This document shows positions 1 through 11,604 of a DNA stretch of 64,000 nucleotides, one piece after another. The notes beneath the pieces are model-generated. The model made no database searches. It saw nothing but the letters and a program-made list of their open reading frames with translations, and was not told the DNA's origin. The first letter of the stretch is position 1; the number at the start of each line of letters is the position of its first letter. The DNA is from Gaeumannomyces sp. JS-464 (taxonomy: Eukaryota > Ascomycota > Sordariomycetes > Magnaporthales > Magnaporthaceae): contig NGZR01000001.1 in assembly GCA_002197995.1 (NCBI GenBank), forward strand, positions 5,518,001 through 5,582,000, written 5' to 3'. Both the position numbers and the translations under genes were made by a program.

Positions 1-1190
1 GCGACCAGCACGGCGCGGCGGCCGAGCCGCAGGCGGCCCATGGCGAGCATGCCCAGGTTGACGCCGACGAAGCCCATGCACGTCGTCATGATGGAGTACT
101 CGAACCCCTTGCCGACGCCGCCCTGGATCAGGAAGTAGGTCTGGTACGCGATCAGGAACCAGATGCCCGACGCCGTCTGCGCCGCGATGACGGCGTGGCA
201 CAGGAGCGTCCGCCGCAGGTCCGCGCCCCGGAACATGTCGGCGAACCCGACGCCGCGCGCCGTCCGCTCCTCCTCGTGTATCCCAGCCAGCATCTCGGCC
301 AGCTCCGCCTCCAGCGCTGCTGCTGTCGGGGTGGTGTTGCCAGCCGCTGCCGCCTCGGGCTGTTTGGGTTCCGGCCTCAGCCTGGCGAGGGCTTCACGTG
401 CGGCGCCCTCGCTTCCCCTGTGCGCCAGCCAGCGCGGGCTTTCGGGGACGAAGACCAGGGCCAGGCTGAGGAGGGCGGGGACGATGAGGAGGCAGCCGAT
501 GGGGATCTGGTACGACCGCTTGTCGGCGTACGCCCGCGTGTAGTTGACCACGATGCTGCCAACGATGGACCCGATATTAACCCACCAGGCGAACAAGGCG
601 ACAATGACGCCCCTGAGCGGGGCCGGCGCGGCCTCGGCCGTGTAGACGTTTGAAAAGGTGACGAGGAAGCCGTTGCTGACGCCGAGCACCAGGCGGCCCA
701 GGTACAGGGCGTTGGTGTCGGTCGTCGCCATCATGATGACGCACGAGACCATGTTCAGGAGGCACGCGAGCCAGAGGCCGTGCCGGCGCCCGAACCAGCG
801 CGAGAAGAAGCCGGCGCAGAGGGAGGACAGGAACGAGCCCAGCGTCAACAGCGATGCGATCAGCTGCTGGACTGTTGGCTATCGACCCAGGCGGAAAATG
901 GGGAGAAGGCGACGGGGTTAGCTCCTTGTCCTCTACCTCGCTCTCCTGGTCCCGGGCCCGCGGTCTCTCGGATATTGGCCTACATTGATCCCGTACCCCG
1001 TGGGGTTCCTCGGGTCCTCGTACCCAAACACTCTCAGAAACCCAGGCATGGCCTGCAGGGCGCCGACAGCGGCGCTATCGAAGCCGTACTGCATGTTGGC
1101 GATGCCCACGATCCAACAAATCAAGAGGCATTTCCGGTGTATCCAAAGGGAGTTGGTCTCGATGGAGGAGGTCCAGGTTGGCTTGGACAT
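1..1190 (-). CDS. MFS sugar/hexose transporter, 3' end beyond the window
   Basis: Partial gene, exons 984-1190 and 1-878, with a 105-bp GT-AG intron (879-983). The reading frame stays open to base 1, so the C-terminal half is missing. It is a major facilitator of the sugar porter family that moves sugars through the plasma membrane. Visible marks are the early block QYGFDSAAVGALQAMPGF, the PTVQQLI(A/S)SLLTLGSF helix after the splice, GRLVLGVSNGF, the E-(x)-P-x-x-RG motif (YTAEAAPAPLRG), and the sugar-porter signature PESPRWL after TM6. A charged Ala/Glu-rich cytosolic loop follows. The start at 1190 is the only Met close to the first conserved block. The substrate cannot be told from this half; maltose/hexose permease-like is likely. 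It is followed upstream by 665 bp without a gene. Confidence 0.88.
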
Positions 1191-1855
1191 GTTGAAGTCG
1201 GGTGTAAAAGCCTAGAGCAATGCCCCGAAAAGAGTTTGAGGCAGACTTTTGAGTTGCCTTGGCCTCGAATCCGAGTGATGCGAAGTTTCAAGAAGCTCCT
1301 CCTTCTCCTCCTCTCGCTGGTTTGTTTCATTAGAGCACACCACCAGTTAGAGGCCGAGGCTCTCCGAAGCTGGGTTTCCTCGATGGTCACCCAGCTTCGG
1401 AGGAATGCCGCCGAGCGAGCTATGGCCAATCTCCTCTTTGAGGAGCTCCAGGAATTTGGAGATGCTTGTTTCTTCCCCGCAGCTCTGGGGCATGGCCGTT
1501 TCTCAAGAGATCGCCAAAAATGCGGGGGAGTGTGCGGGGACACGGGCTCCTTCCGATTGTGGATGGCCGGTTGGGTTCTATTGAAGCACATTTGGGGTTC
1601 TTGAGATGATACATGTAAAATCCAGGTAGGGACTACGAGACAACCAACAAGTCGGTTATGCGTTCTGCGTGGTGTACTAATACAAAGAAAGCAGGCCTCA
1701 CTAAGGAAGTAAACAGATGTACACAACCTGAACGCCGGTGGTCATTTTTCCGTTGATCCAAAACTAGACAGAGTTGGAATTGAACCAAGACAGACATACA
1801 AATAGGAGGCGAGGTAGGCACCTAGGGAAGCCGAGTATTCGCGGTGCATCTGATT
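1191..1855. other. Intergenic, probable promoter of the sugar transporter
   Basis: Between the start of the transporter and the 3' end of the next minus-strand gene. Long open frames cross it on both strands, but none has conserved protein features or a sensible codon pattern. I see no TATA box, repeat or RNA gene. Confidence 0.4.
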
Positions 1856-3286
1856 TCAGGCCCTCAAGTGGCGGCAGGGTGTCAGAGAGCCGTTGTGCTG
1901 CCGTGCGGTGACTAGGCTCTGTTGTGCGACGCCCTCGGGAGGCACGGCGGTGGACACTTCCTCCACAAGCATCTCCGGAAGAACCAAACTCTCTGACGGG
2001 TGTGGTGGTGATGATGGATTTGGCGGCGTGTCGCTGCTATTGCTGGGTCCCGGCCCACCCTTGTCGTCGCTGCGGTCTCCTGCTTTTTCTTTTGCCTTGG
2101 ACTTTGTTCCTTCTATCAACTTCTCCTCGGCACCTGCATTCAGAATCTCTCCCTCGGGCACAGTTGTGATTCCGCGCGCATCCCGGTGCTCGATTGTGAC
2201 CTGGGTCTCGACGGCCACCTGGATGGGATGTATAGCCTCGCTGGCGCCGCTCTCCACTTCCATGGGGAGCATGATGCTGCGGCCGGTCTGGGTGGTGTCC
2301 AGCTCGGCGTTGCGGCCGTATTGCCGCGACAGCCACCTGAGCGAGCCCGGGTACTGGGTGCTGTGGATCGCGCTCGGGCTCCGGATCGCCGGCTCGTCTC
2401 GGGACTTGAGGGTCGTCGGGCCCGAGGACGACGTCGCCATGGCCACGCTCAAGGCCGGCCGGTTGCCGCTAAAGACGGGCAGCGACATCGGCCTGGACTC
2501 GGGCCGGCTGCGGCTAATATCAATGAGCTTGTTGAGAATGCTGAATTCGAGTTTGAGCTTGACGCTGTAGACGAAGCCCTTGTACGCCGTCTGGAGCGCG
2601 TACATCTCGGTGTACTGCATTATTAACGTCGGGATGTCGAGGATCACGACGATGACGCTGACGTAGATCAGGTGCGTCATAACTCTGCTTCGCGCCGGGA
2701 GGTTGAAGGTCGCGCCGCTGTCCCGCTCGATCCGCAGTAGCTTGGACGTCTCCCATACGTAGACACCCGAGATTATCAGCTCTTGGAGAGCAAAGATGGT
2801 GACATGCATGCTTTCCCAGATCGCGTAGATGGGCGCAAAGGGCTCTGGGTTGGGACTGTTGGAGCCAAAGGCCAGCACGGCGACCGGGACGTCGCAAATA
2901 ATAGCGTCAAAGATTATCATGTAAAGGATGGCGCGGAGGCGGCGCGGGCTGTCGACGATGAGGTGGAGGCGTGACCACAGCACGAGCGATTGGAAAAGAA
3001 CCATACCAACCCAGCCGATATAGCAACAGGTGACCCAGAAATAGATGGCCTGAGGCAGGACCGCGAGTCCCTTCAGCATGAACCCTACTGAATATGGCAC
3101 TATCGACCACGTTGCCAGAACAAAGAACCAGAAGTAGTTACCGCTCCGTCGCTTGAAGGTCGTCGGTATGATGAAAACGAGCTCCGTGACGTTGTAGAGA
3201 GCCAGGGTGAGGAAGATAACGACGAGGGAGACGTCAGTCCCCTTGGGCGGGTTGAAGGCCGTGATGCCATTATCTTTGGAAGCCAT
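1856..3286 (-). CDS. Seven-transmembrane fungal membrane protein with long cytosolic tail
   Basis: Single-exon gene of 476 residues. Residues about 1-270 hold seven hydrophobic segments separated by short loops. These include VSLVVIFLTLALYNV, YFWFFVLATWSIVPYSVGFM, IYFWVTCCYIGWVGMVLFQS, a RLRAILYMIIFDAIICDVPVAV segment and a last helix ending in YSVKLKLEFSILNKLID. That closing motif and overall shape resemble the fungal integral-membrane family annotated DUF7703, loosely GPCR-like; I give this from memory and it is not certain. Residues about 275-476 form a Ser/Pro/Glu-rich, probably disordered tail. The role is unknown; receptor or sensor is only a guess. There is no sign of damage. It lies head-to-head with the TM9 gene, 2 kb away. 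Confidence 0.8.
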   Translation of the reverse strand: MASKDNGITAFNPPKGTDVSLVVIFLTLALYNVTELVFIIPTTFKRRSGNYFWFFVLATWSIVPYSVGFMLKGLAVLPQAIYFWVTCCYIGWVGMVLFQSLVLWSRLHLIVDSPRRLRAILYMIIFDAIICDVPVAVLAFGSNSPNPEPFAPIYAIWESMHVTIFALQELIISGVYVWETSKLLRIERDSGATFNLPARSRVMTHLIYVSVIVVILDIPTLIMQYTEMYALQTAYKGFVYSVKLKLEFSILNKLIDISRSRPESRPMSLPVFSGNRPALSVAMATSSSGPTTLKSRDEPAIRSPSAIHSTQYPGSLRWLSRQYGRNAELDTTQTGRSIMLPMEVESGASEAIHPIQVAVETQVTIEHRDARGITTVPEGEILNAGAEEKLIEGTKSKAKEKAGDRSDDKGGPGPSNSSDTPPNPSSPPHPSESLVLPEMLVEEVSTAVPPEGVAQQSLVTARQHNGSLTPCRHLRA

Positions 3287-5304
3287 GGCGCTGGCATAGT
3301 AGGGTGCGTCGTGTCGCTGGCGCCCTCTACACAGAAGGAGGTGCGGCTCTGCGAAGGGGGATGGTGACGGGAGCCTTCGATGAGGATAGGCCGCGATGAT
3401 CTCCGGGCCCCCAGAGGCTCAAGCGTGCGAGCTGACGGACTGATGTGGCACTCGGCCAGATAAGCCTCGCCGTCAAGGATTTCGGGCGGCCCAGAGCGAC
3501 GTTTAAACCAACCCTGCGGAGAGTGATGGCCAGGATACGCTGCCTCGCTCGAACCCAAACTCATATCTCGGCCAGGGAGGTGCCAGCCCCATGTCGGAAC
3601 CGCCGCCGCCGATTTGGCCCATTTGCAGTTCTCCGCGTTCCGACGGAACTTTACAGAGTATGTTCTGATCAGAGGGGAGGCGGAGGATGAGTCGGCCGCC
3701 AAGTTTTGTTTGGTTTGGCAGTTCGTTCTATCTTTCCCTGGGCTAGGAACGGGGCAATCCCTGAGGCCGTTGAACCGCCTAAGCAGTATGCCGCGATCTT
3801 GCACGACGGTGAAAGTCGGGGCGATCCGCTTCTTGATCTTCTGATGAACAGGATTATCCTAGGGATTGACAACACCATCAGGTTTTGCAGTAGCGGTAAA
3901 TAAAAGCTAAAAAATCAGCAGACAATATAAACCAGTTGGTGCCAAGGAGCCTCCTTGCTTGTATTTTGACCTTGTGCTCTTGCACAGGTAGAGATTGCCA
4001 CAAGGAGAAACTTTTGCTCCGATATATTGCGTCGATTTGCATGTGTCCCTAGAGTGTTTCCCTTCCATGGGCCATGAGAGCACTGTTGATGGCAGGCCTC
4101 AAACCATCAGACGGCTGCCCACCCTCGGTGGACTTGCTGTCGCTTCCATGTTGCGCATCCCTCGCATCCTCTCTTTTGGCCCCGCCAACTCGTGCGATCG
4201 GTCAGAGTCTGCATAGGCGCTCAAAGTCCTATCGCTCCTGGATGCGCCGGGCACCCTGGGGATTGCGAGGGCTTGTGGGGTAACAGGCCCTGGGACGGTA
4301 CTACAAGTGTCGGGCCCATCCGGGTCTGGGAAAACGGCTAGTCAAGATGCTGCAAACATTTTGGGGTTCCCCTATGTAGATTGCTATGCAAAACGGCGTG
4401 ATCTCGTCAGGGCTCAGATCCCACTTACGTAGTAGAAGCTAGGAACATGAATACCAGCTTCACCAAGGACCTGCCCGCGCTCAGGTCCAGGGGTCTAAAA
4501 CAGCGGTGCAGAACCAGACCAAAGAGTAGGTCCCCAACAGGGTAAAGGTGTCTGATTATTAGAGTCGAGAACTCGGTCCTCCAGGTCTGCCTGGGCGGAA
4601 GGCAAGGGACGAGTTGAGGGCTGTGGGGCCCAGAATTCTGCCTGAGGCATACCACTTGCAAAATGCCTGATTAACTTGCCCCCACAATTTTGCCATTTGG
4701 CGGGACTGATGCCGCCCCGGCGAGATTCAAAGAATTGAGCCCAGAAGCTTCCGCATTGGCCTTCGAGATCCAAATCCACTTCTCCAGCGCCGCTCGTCAT
4801 AACCCCCGTGCCTCCCTCCACCATTGACTGATGGGAGGAACAGCGTTAGATTGCAATTGAGCCCAAACTTTCGCTGCTGCCCCTTTCGCAATCTTCGTTC
4901 TGGATCGGCCCGGCACTTTGTGCCAATTACGCTCGTTTGAACCCACCTCGTCGCGTCAGCTGCTCGCCCGCAGTCCCTGTTGAACGCACGCCCTGCCTCG
5001 ATCAAATCGAATCCATCCATCCCACCCATTTACGCGACCGCACTCCGACCGGTCTCCCCAATATCGTGCTCCGCCACCCGCCCCTCCCAGCCGCACGCCC
5101 ACTCCGGGGAATCGACGGCTTCCGCTGGGCGGCGCGCGCCTTGGAAATCACGGTGGACAACTCTAGGCCGCACGCTCTGCCCTTGACACACTCGATTCTT
5201 GGCCGCGTGTGTCTGCTTGCGTTCGTGTTGGAGCCGAGTGTCTTGGACCTTCCTCCCTCTCTTTTCTTCTCGTTTTTGCCGCTGGCAGAGGCACCGTGGC
5301 AACA
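3287..5304. other. 2-kb divergent intergenic region
   Basis: Separates the seven-TM gene (minus) and the TM9 gene (plus), so it should contain both promoters. The last 60 bases before 5305 are C/T-rich, as is common in fungal 5' leaders. No open frame here shows conserved features, and I see no transposon or RNA gene. Confidence 0.4.
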
Positions 5305-7780
5305 ATGGAGTCCGCGCCAAGCAACGCCATGCGTTGCTTCGTTCTCTTCTGTCTGCTTCTCGCGCTTGAAGTGCAGGCGTTCTACATTCCAGGTGAGCCG
5401 TCGCCTGCCACTCCTAGGAAACCGCCATCTGCCTACTCGGCGCCGCATCCACATTTCAGGCTCGCAAGGCTGTTTGCTAACTGCGCTTTCCATACGGGCA
5501 GGCTGGTCGATAAAAAGCTACAAGGAAAAGGACGAGATTCCACTTCTCGTCAACAAGGTGTATTCGGACAACACGCAACTCCAGTATGCCTACTACGACC
5601 TTCCCTTCGTCTGCCCGCCTACGGGCGCGCGCCACGGTGGTCTGCTCAGCGGGCAGACCATCTCCCTCAACCTTGGCGAGGTTCTTCGCGGCGACCGCAT
5701 CGCCTACTCGGATCTCGAGCTGTCCATGATGCAGGATCGCCCTTGCAACCTCCTCTGCAACCGCGAAATCAGCAGGGGGGATCTCAATCGGGCGATCGAT
5801 ATGGTCCGCGACGGTTATGTTGTCGAGTGGATTGTTGGTAAGTGCGCAGAAGCTCCGTTCTAGGCGCGAGACTGGTTCGTTCCCGTGTGGCGATAGTGAA
5901 CCAGGGCACCTAGCTGACTAGGGCGGGTGTTGGGCCATGTCCAGACAATCTTCCCGGAGCGACCTCATTTGTCACGGTCGACAAGTCACGCAAGTATTAC
6001 GCCTCTGGCTTCAAGCTTGGGTTTACGGACCAGTCGAGCGGACGACCCCACTACTTCCTCAACAACCACCACACTATTGTCATCCGATATCGCAACGCTC
6101 ATGGCAAGGCAGGGGAGCGTGGCGGGAAAGTCATTGTTGCGTTCGAGGTTTACACGAAGAGCATTGGGCCTGATGTCAAGCGCGACTCTTCGGGGTGCCC
6201 TGCCGACACGCATAGCATTGACCAGAACTTTGAGCTGTTTATGCGTTCGAACCGCTCGTCCGCCTTGAGCGGCGCCCATGCTGGCAACTCGTACCACCAG
6301 GCCGAGGAAGCCGACATGAACGACGACTCGGCAAAACTTACCATCCCCTACACCTACTCGGTTTACTTCCGCGAGGACACGTCCATCGAGTGGAACCGCC
6401 GTTGGGACCTGTACTTTGTCAACCAGGAGGAGGGGTCGCGCATCCACTGGCTGGCCATTGTCAACTCACTCGTCATCTGCGGTCTCCTCACTGCCGTGAC
6501 CTTGATGATCCTGGCGAGGACTGTCCGTACCGACATCAAGGGCTACAAGGACCGCGCCGAGGAGGGCAAGTCGCGACTTTTGCGCAAGGGTGCCAAGTCC
6601 CCAGGCGGCCGGTCCCGGAGCCCCAAGCTGCTCGCCGAGAAGTCGAGCGGTGGCCTGCTCGAGCAGGAGGTCGCCGCGGCGGACGATGCGGCCGATGTGC
6701 TTTCCTCAGATGATGAGCAGGCACTCGAGGATGTGACGGGCTGGAAGTTGCTTCATGGCGACGTTTTCCGGTCCCCCGCATTCGGCTTTTTGCTCGCACC
6801 TCTAGTTGGATCCGGCATGCAGCTCCTGTTCATGGCCGTGGGGCTGGTGCTGCTTAGTGCTTTTGGCGTGCTGAACCCAAGCTTCCGCGGCGGCTTCATC
6901 AGCTTTGGCGTCGGGCTCTTCGTGGTGGCGGGCACATTTGCAGGTTATTTCTCGGCACGCATATTCCGCACTTTCGACGGCAAGGACTGGCGCCGTAACA
7001 CGCTCATCACGGCTCTGCTTATCCCCGGCCTGCTCTTCGGTGTCGTGTTCGTGGTCAATCTCTTCGTCTGGGCACAGGCCTCGAGCACGGCGATTCCTTT
7101 CGGCACGCTGATTGCTCTCCTATTCCTCTGGCTGGCGGTTCAGCTGCCACTTGTCTACGTCGGCTCCTGGTACGGTTTCGTACGCGCTGGTTCCTGGGAC
7201 CATCCGACCAAGACTATCACCATGCCCCGCCAGGTGCCCCTGCAGCCCTGGTACCTCAAGGGGTTCGCGTCAATCCTGCTCGCCGGTGTGATACCGTTCG
7301 TCGTCATCTTTATAGAGCTGCTGTTCGTGTTCCAATCCGTGTGGCAGGACAAGAGCGGCTACTATTACGTTTTCGGATTTTTGGCTATGGTGTCGTTTAT
7401 CCTCATCATTACGGTGGCCGAGGTGACGGTTGTCACGGTATACGTGCAGCTCTGCCACGAGAACCACAAGTGGTGGTGGCAATCATTCTTTATCGGTGGC
7501 AGCAGTTCGGTTTTGATTTTCCTGTACTGCATCTGGTACTACTTTACGAGCCTGCACATCACTGGCTTCGTGAGCAGCGTGCTCTTTTTCACCTACAGCT
7601 TCATGGCCTGCTGTGTGTACGGCCTTCTAACGGGTACCGTTGGGTTCCTGAGCGCGTATGCCTTCATTAGGAGGATTTACGGGTAAGTTTTCCGGATTCT
7701 TCCCTGGTCACCACTCCTTGTTCAAGTATATTTACTGACGACCGTCGATTTCCCACCTTAGAGCCATCAAAGTCGACTGA
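5305..7780 (+). CDS. Transmembrane 9 superfamily (EMP70/TMN) protein
   Basis: Four exons: 5305-5392, 5502-5837, 5945-7682 and 7762-7780, giving 726 residues. All splice sites are GT-AG and the frame closes exactly. It is a nonaspanin of the Golgi/endosome membranes, the family of yeast Emp70/Tmn2/Tmn3, linked to sorting of membrane proteins and cell adhesion. Residues 1-27 are a signal peptide (FVLFCLLLALEVQA). A large lumenal domain follows with conserved CNLLCNREI and DNLPGAT blocks. Then comes the first helix near WLAIVNSLVICGLL and the family hallmark WKLLHGDVFRSP before eight more helices. The tiny last exon adds AIKVD, so the protein ends in the KxD/E signal that family members use to bind COPI coat. 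That ending is good evidence for the last splice. The intact frame contrasts with many neighbours. Confidence 0.95.
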
Positions 7781-9347
7781 GCGAATGCCCCACCCCTTCC
7801 GCCCGAGTGTGCAATACACGAAAGCAAGGGCAACATTTATCACAAATGGAGTGGAAATAATAACAACGGATCGAGCAAGCCTGACGGGTCCTGAAAATGC
7901 AGCAATGCTAATATACAGTCATCAGTGTCGTCAACACATAGCACGAGGCTCGGACAGATGCCCTGGATGATCATCGCGTCGCTAAGCCTTCGATAAATCT
8001 CAACTGTTCGGATATCCAGCATCAGGGCAATGACGGCGTTTAATGCGCATCTGCGGTACAGATGCTGCTTCTTGCCGCTTTTTGTTTCTTTTATAGAGTT
8101 CTGGACTGCGCACACGCACCAGGTGTCGTTCTTTTTTTCATGCGCATGCACATAAAGATGGCGGACTGCCTCGGAAGGGCCGGCTTGATATGCAGGCTGT
8201 GGCCATAATCATGTATGGATGGAGGACTGCACATCAACATGAATGTATCTTTTTGTTTGTTCTTCCAGCGAACGCGCTCTAGTCTGATTTGCAGATTGGG
8301 TCATACAAATCTACACGAATAGTAGTACTATCTAGCCTAGCATGTTAAGACTAGATAATGCTCGAATGCTACTGTCATTGGATATAGGGTCCTTTTAGCC
8401 CGAAACCCGGTGAATACTGAACTTCGAAAACAGATGAAGAGGTGACCGTGCGCGTCTTGTGGCTGGCTGTTTTGAGCCCTTTTCCCACCGTGTGCAAAGT
8501 TTCAACGTGCACTGGGCAACAGACAGCTCGCGGAAGTCGGGATGAGCTCGAGCCGCCGACTAGCCTTGTCCAAGGTACCACACTCAAACGGGAGCACAAA
8601 TGCGCCAAAGAATATGGTGGACAGTAGTAAAGAGGGAATGAAGAATGTATTCGCCGAGGCTCGAGGGTAACGGTCCCTGCGGGACTAAGTACCTCCTCGC
8701 GCACCTTTCCAGAACAACCCACTGCCTCGTGGCAGGACGACGTCACGAAATCCTCATTGGTCCCCTATCAGCCGTGCGAGGCTCGGCGATCCGTGTGGGC
8801 GGGGAGGGCCGTGGGCGACACCACCCTCCCCCAGAGGTCGGCGACCCGCGTGGACATGGAAGGGTGAAAGAGACATGGATAACCAGGGCATGATTTCCAA
8901 AGAAGGGGCTTCCCCCGGGGTTCAGGCACGTGGGCAGGTACCAAGGTAGTTCCTCCACACACACACGCACACCCACAACACCTTCGGGATTCATGTTGGG
9001 AGACTTTCTCGAGTCCAAGCGGATTTACTCACCATTTGTCTTGTGCCCGACCTAGGTTAATGTTGCCCGCCGAGCCCGGCGGCGAAGAGTTTTTTGGCCG
9101 GGCATCGTGGCATGTTTGATTATAAAGAGGATCGTTCCCTCTCCATTTGTTGAATGTATATACCTGAGTGTGTACTTTGATAAAGACCATCTGCGGGCTC
9201 CTGCCTACCTTTTCTATTCCGTTGACTCCCTTGTTCATGGGGCCAGACGTACCCAAAGCCAAATCAAGCGACTTTCCATACCACTCACCATCCCACCGAG
9301 CAAACTCATCACGAGGTCTCATCAGTTTCTCCCCACGGCGAAAGAAA
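7781..9347. other. Intergenic region before the sulfur transporter
   Basis: About 1.6 kb without a supported gene. It holds a short CA-rich stretch near 8957-8976 and one CACGTG box at 8927-8932, about 415 bp before the transporter start. Open frames here are short and lack conserved features. Confidence 0.35.
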
Positions 9348-10623
9348 ATGACGAAGGGATCATCAGCGCTTCCCGGACTGTTGTCGGGCGCGGCCTTCGG
9401 GGCGGCCCTGACGGCGTCCGGCGTCTATCAGCCCGCCGTGATCACCTCGCAGCTGAAGCTGCAGGACTGGCACATGATGCAGGCGTTCTTGACGGCGACT
9501 GCTGGAAGCGCGTAAGTTTTTCTGTCCTTAAGGAAGCAATCACTCCTACAATGTATCTTCTTAAAAAGGACGCTTTCACGGTTGTTAACCCCTTCATTTC
9601 ACCCCCTACAGCCTCCTATCCGCCCTAGTCCAATCCCTCGGCTACGCCAGCCTCCCGCCCCGGGGCTTCTCGTCGATCCGCCTCCTCGGCCGCGCCGACG
9701 CCAACGTCGTCGGCGGCGCCCTCCTGGGCTGCGGCATGGCCCTCGCCGGCGCCTGCCCGGGCACCGTCATCCCGCAGGCGGCGCTAGGCGTCGCCCCGGG
9801 CCGCTGGACGCTGGCCGGCGGGGTCCTGGGCGGCTTCGTGTGGAGCAGCTTCCTGCGCCCGTGGGTGGCGCGCCGCAATATGGAGGCGACTTCCGGCAAG
9901 CGTGAGGCCAAGCCCGGGACGAACGGTGGTGCTGTGGGTTACGACGAAAATAGCAGCAGCAGCAGCGGTAGCGGCAAGAGCTCTCCGCGCCCCAGCCTGA
10001 CGGTGTACGAGAGCCTGGGCGTCAGCTACGTGGCGGCGCTGGTGGCGACGGAGCTCGTGCTCGGCGCGGCCGTCAAGATAGCAATGGGCCTCGGGGACTA
10101 CAGCAGAGTTGGTGATGGGACTCATCAGCAACAACAGCAGCAGCGGCTGGTGCACCCGGTCGCCGGCGGCCTCCTCATAGCCTCGGCGCAGCTCTTCTCC
10201 CTGCTGGCCCGCAAGGCCATGCTGGGCAGCTCGTCGGCGTTTGAGGAGGCGGCCGACGTCCTGCTCTGGCTGTGGAGGCGGCTGCTCTCTGCTGCAGACA
10301 GCCGCCCCGGAAGCAACGGGGCCAAGCAGCAGCAGCCGCGGCCCAAGTCCGGCTCGCTGGTGTTTGCGGCCGGCATGGCCCTGGGAGCCTATGCTCTTGG
10401 CAGGCTGTGGGCCCCAGCGGCCGTGCTCGGGCCGACGGCCGGCACCTCGGCAGCTCGGGCGGCCCTCGGGGGCTTTCTGATAATAGTCGGGTCTCGCCTG
10501 GCGGGCGGCTGCACGTCTGGGCACGGCATCAGCGGCATGTCGCTGCTTTCAGTGTCGAGCATGGTCACGATTGGGTCTGCGTTTGCGTCTGGGATTGTGC
10601 TTTCGACTGGGATCTTGTCTTGA
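9348..10623 (+). CDS. YeeE/YedE-type sulfur (thiosulfate) transporter
   Basis: Two exons, 9348-9511 and 9612-10623, 391 residues. The protein belongs to the YeeE/YedE sulphur-transport family (PF04143), integral membrane proteins that in bacteria take up thiosulfate through conserved cysteines. It has two similar halves. The first contains GGALLGCGMALAGACPGT (about residues 89-106). The second contains GGCTSGHGISGMS (about 353-365). Both carry the glycine-rich Cys motifs of the family. The halves are joined by a low-complexity linker with Ser, Gly and Gln runs (roughly residues 120-150 and 190-245), longer than in bacterial members. The start is the first Met before a hydrophobic helix (LPGLLSGAAFGAALTASGVY). 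Thiosulfate as substrate is inferred from the family; another sulfur compound is possible. It converges on the RidA gene. Confidence 0.88.
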
Positions 10624-11090
10624 ACGAGGATATTTTTTAGTTTTGCCACTGATGTTCGGAGAATCCTCTTCTCCCGCTCGTGTTCAGGCGGGCATGTATG
10701 AGCCCGATGTTCGACGATATACCTTGTAATAGCATAGCCAGCTGATACTCCTTTGTCCCCGAGACCTTGCGGAGAGAATGCCATTGGTGGACGGAGCAAG
10801 CTGTGTATAATTAATCCGCCAGGGAGAGCTCATTGAATTTGCGCTTCGATCGTGGACGCCACAATGAAGAGAAAGAAAAAAAAGGCCGAGGCTTCCGAGA
10901 GTCGTCGGGCAATAAACCTGCACGTAGTCGTTGCTCTCGTGGGAGACACTGAAACGAGTCGCGTCATGGTCGGCGAGCATTCCACAGCCCCGGGGCCGGG
11001 CACAACCTCGATCTGAAAGTGGACCCCGAGCGTTATATCCATCATCTCCGTCCTCCCCCGAGTCGCCCGCGCTCTCTCGTCCACCTCGAC
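10624..11090. other. Convergent 3' intergenic region
   Basis: Lies between the 3' ends of the sulfur transporter and the RidA gene, so it should hold two 3' UTRs. A short purine run (gaaagaaaaaaaa) sits near 10870. Nothing else is seen. Confidence 0.4.
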
Positions 11091-11604
11091 TCAGTCGACA
11101 GGGACTCCCTCCTGGCCGTCGGCATCCTCTGCTCCGTTGCCACTCCTCCTTCTGGCCGTCACCTCGACCTCAAACTTCATCACCTCCTCCATCAGCCCCG
11201 CCTGCATCATGGTCGCCGCCGGCCGCGCCCCTCCCAGCCAGCGTACCAGGACGGGCCAGGTGGGCGGGAACAGGGCGCGGTCGGGCAGGATGTAGCGCAC
11301 CCGCACCACGTCGTCCATGGACGCCCCGGCCTCGGCGAGCGCCGCCGCCACGTTGCGCAGCGCCTGCTCGGCCTGCGCCACCACGTCGACCTCGATGGCG
11401 CCTGTCGCGTAGTTGTATCTGTTGGTGGGCTTCCCTCGTCAGTGGATGGTGGCAAATAATGGCGTGACATGCGAAGGGGCGACGGGGTGGTGGCTACCCT
11501 GTGCAGCCCGACACAAACACCCAATCTCCCGACACTACGGCGCGGGAATAGCCAATCTGGCTTTCAAAGGCCGAGCCTGAACTAATTAGGCGGTGCTCGC
11601 CCAT
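11091..11604 (-). CDS. RidA/YjgF/UK114 family protein
   Basis: Two exons, 11498-11604 and 11091-11418, with a 79-bp intron, 144 residues. RidA-type proteins hydrolyse reactive enamine/imine intermediates made by PLP enzymes; members are small trimers. The conserved blocks are YSRAVVSGDWVFVSGCTGYN, QAEQALRNVAAALAEAG, DVVRVRYILPD and the C-terminal ARPAAT...KFEVEVTA. The Arg in the last block corresponds to the carboxylate-binding arginine of true RidA, though the residues around it differ from the usual RxxxV pattern. Subfamily and substrate are therefore open. A longer in-frame start upstream (11787) exists, but the Met at 11604 matches the family's N-terminus. No targeting peptide is apparent, so it is probably cytosolic. 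Confidence 0.9.

Noticed and set aside
780..1604. Long open frame (274 codons) on the plus strand
   Set aside because: It runs antisense to the sugar transporter start and its upstream region, with no conserved motif; the minus-strand gene explains the sequence.
1121..1726. Open frame of 201 codons on the minus strand before the transporter
   Set aside because: No recognisable domain, and it overlaps the transporter's first exon in another frame.
1765..1785. tRNA B-box-like text (GGTTCAATTCC, minus strand)
   Set aside because: The flanking bases do not form a T-arm stem, and no A-box or acceptor stem is found.
3100..3804. Open frame of 234 codons, minus strand
   Set aside because: It overlaps the start of the seven-TM gene in another frame, with no conserved content.
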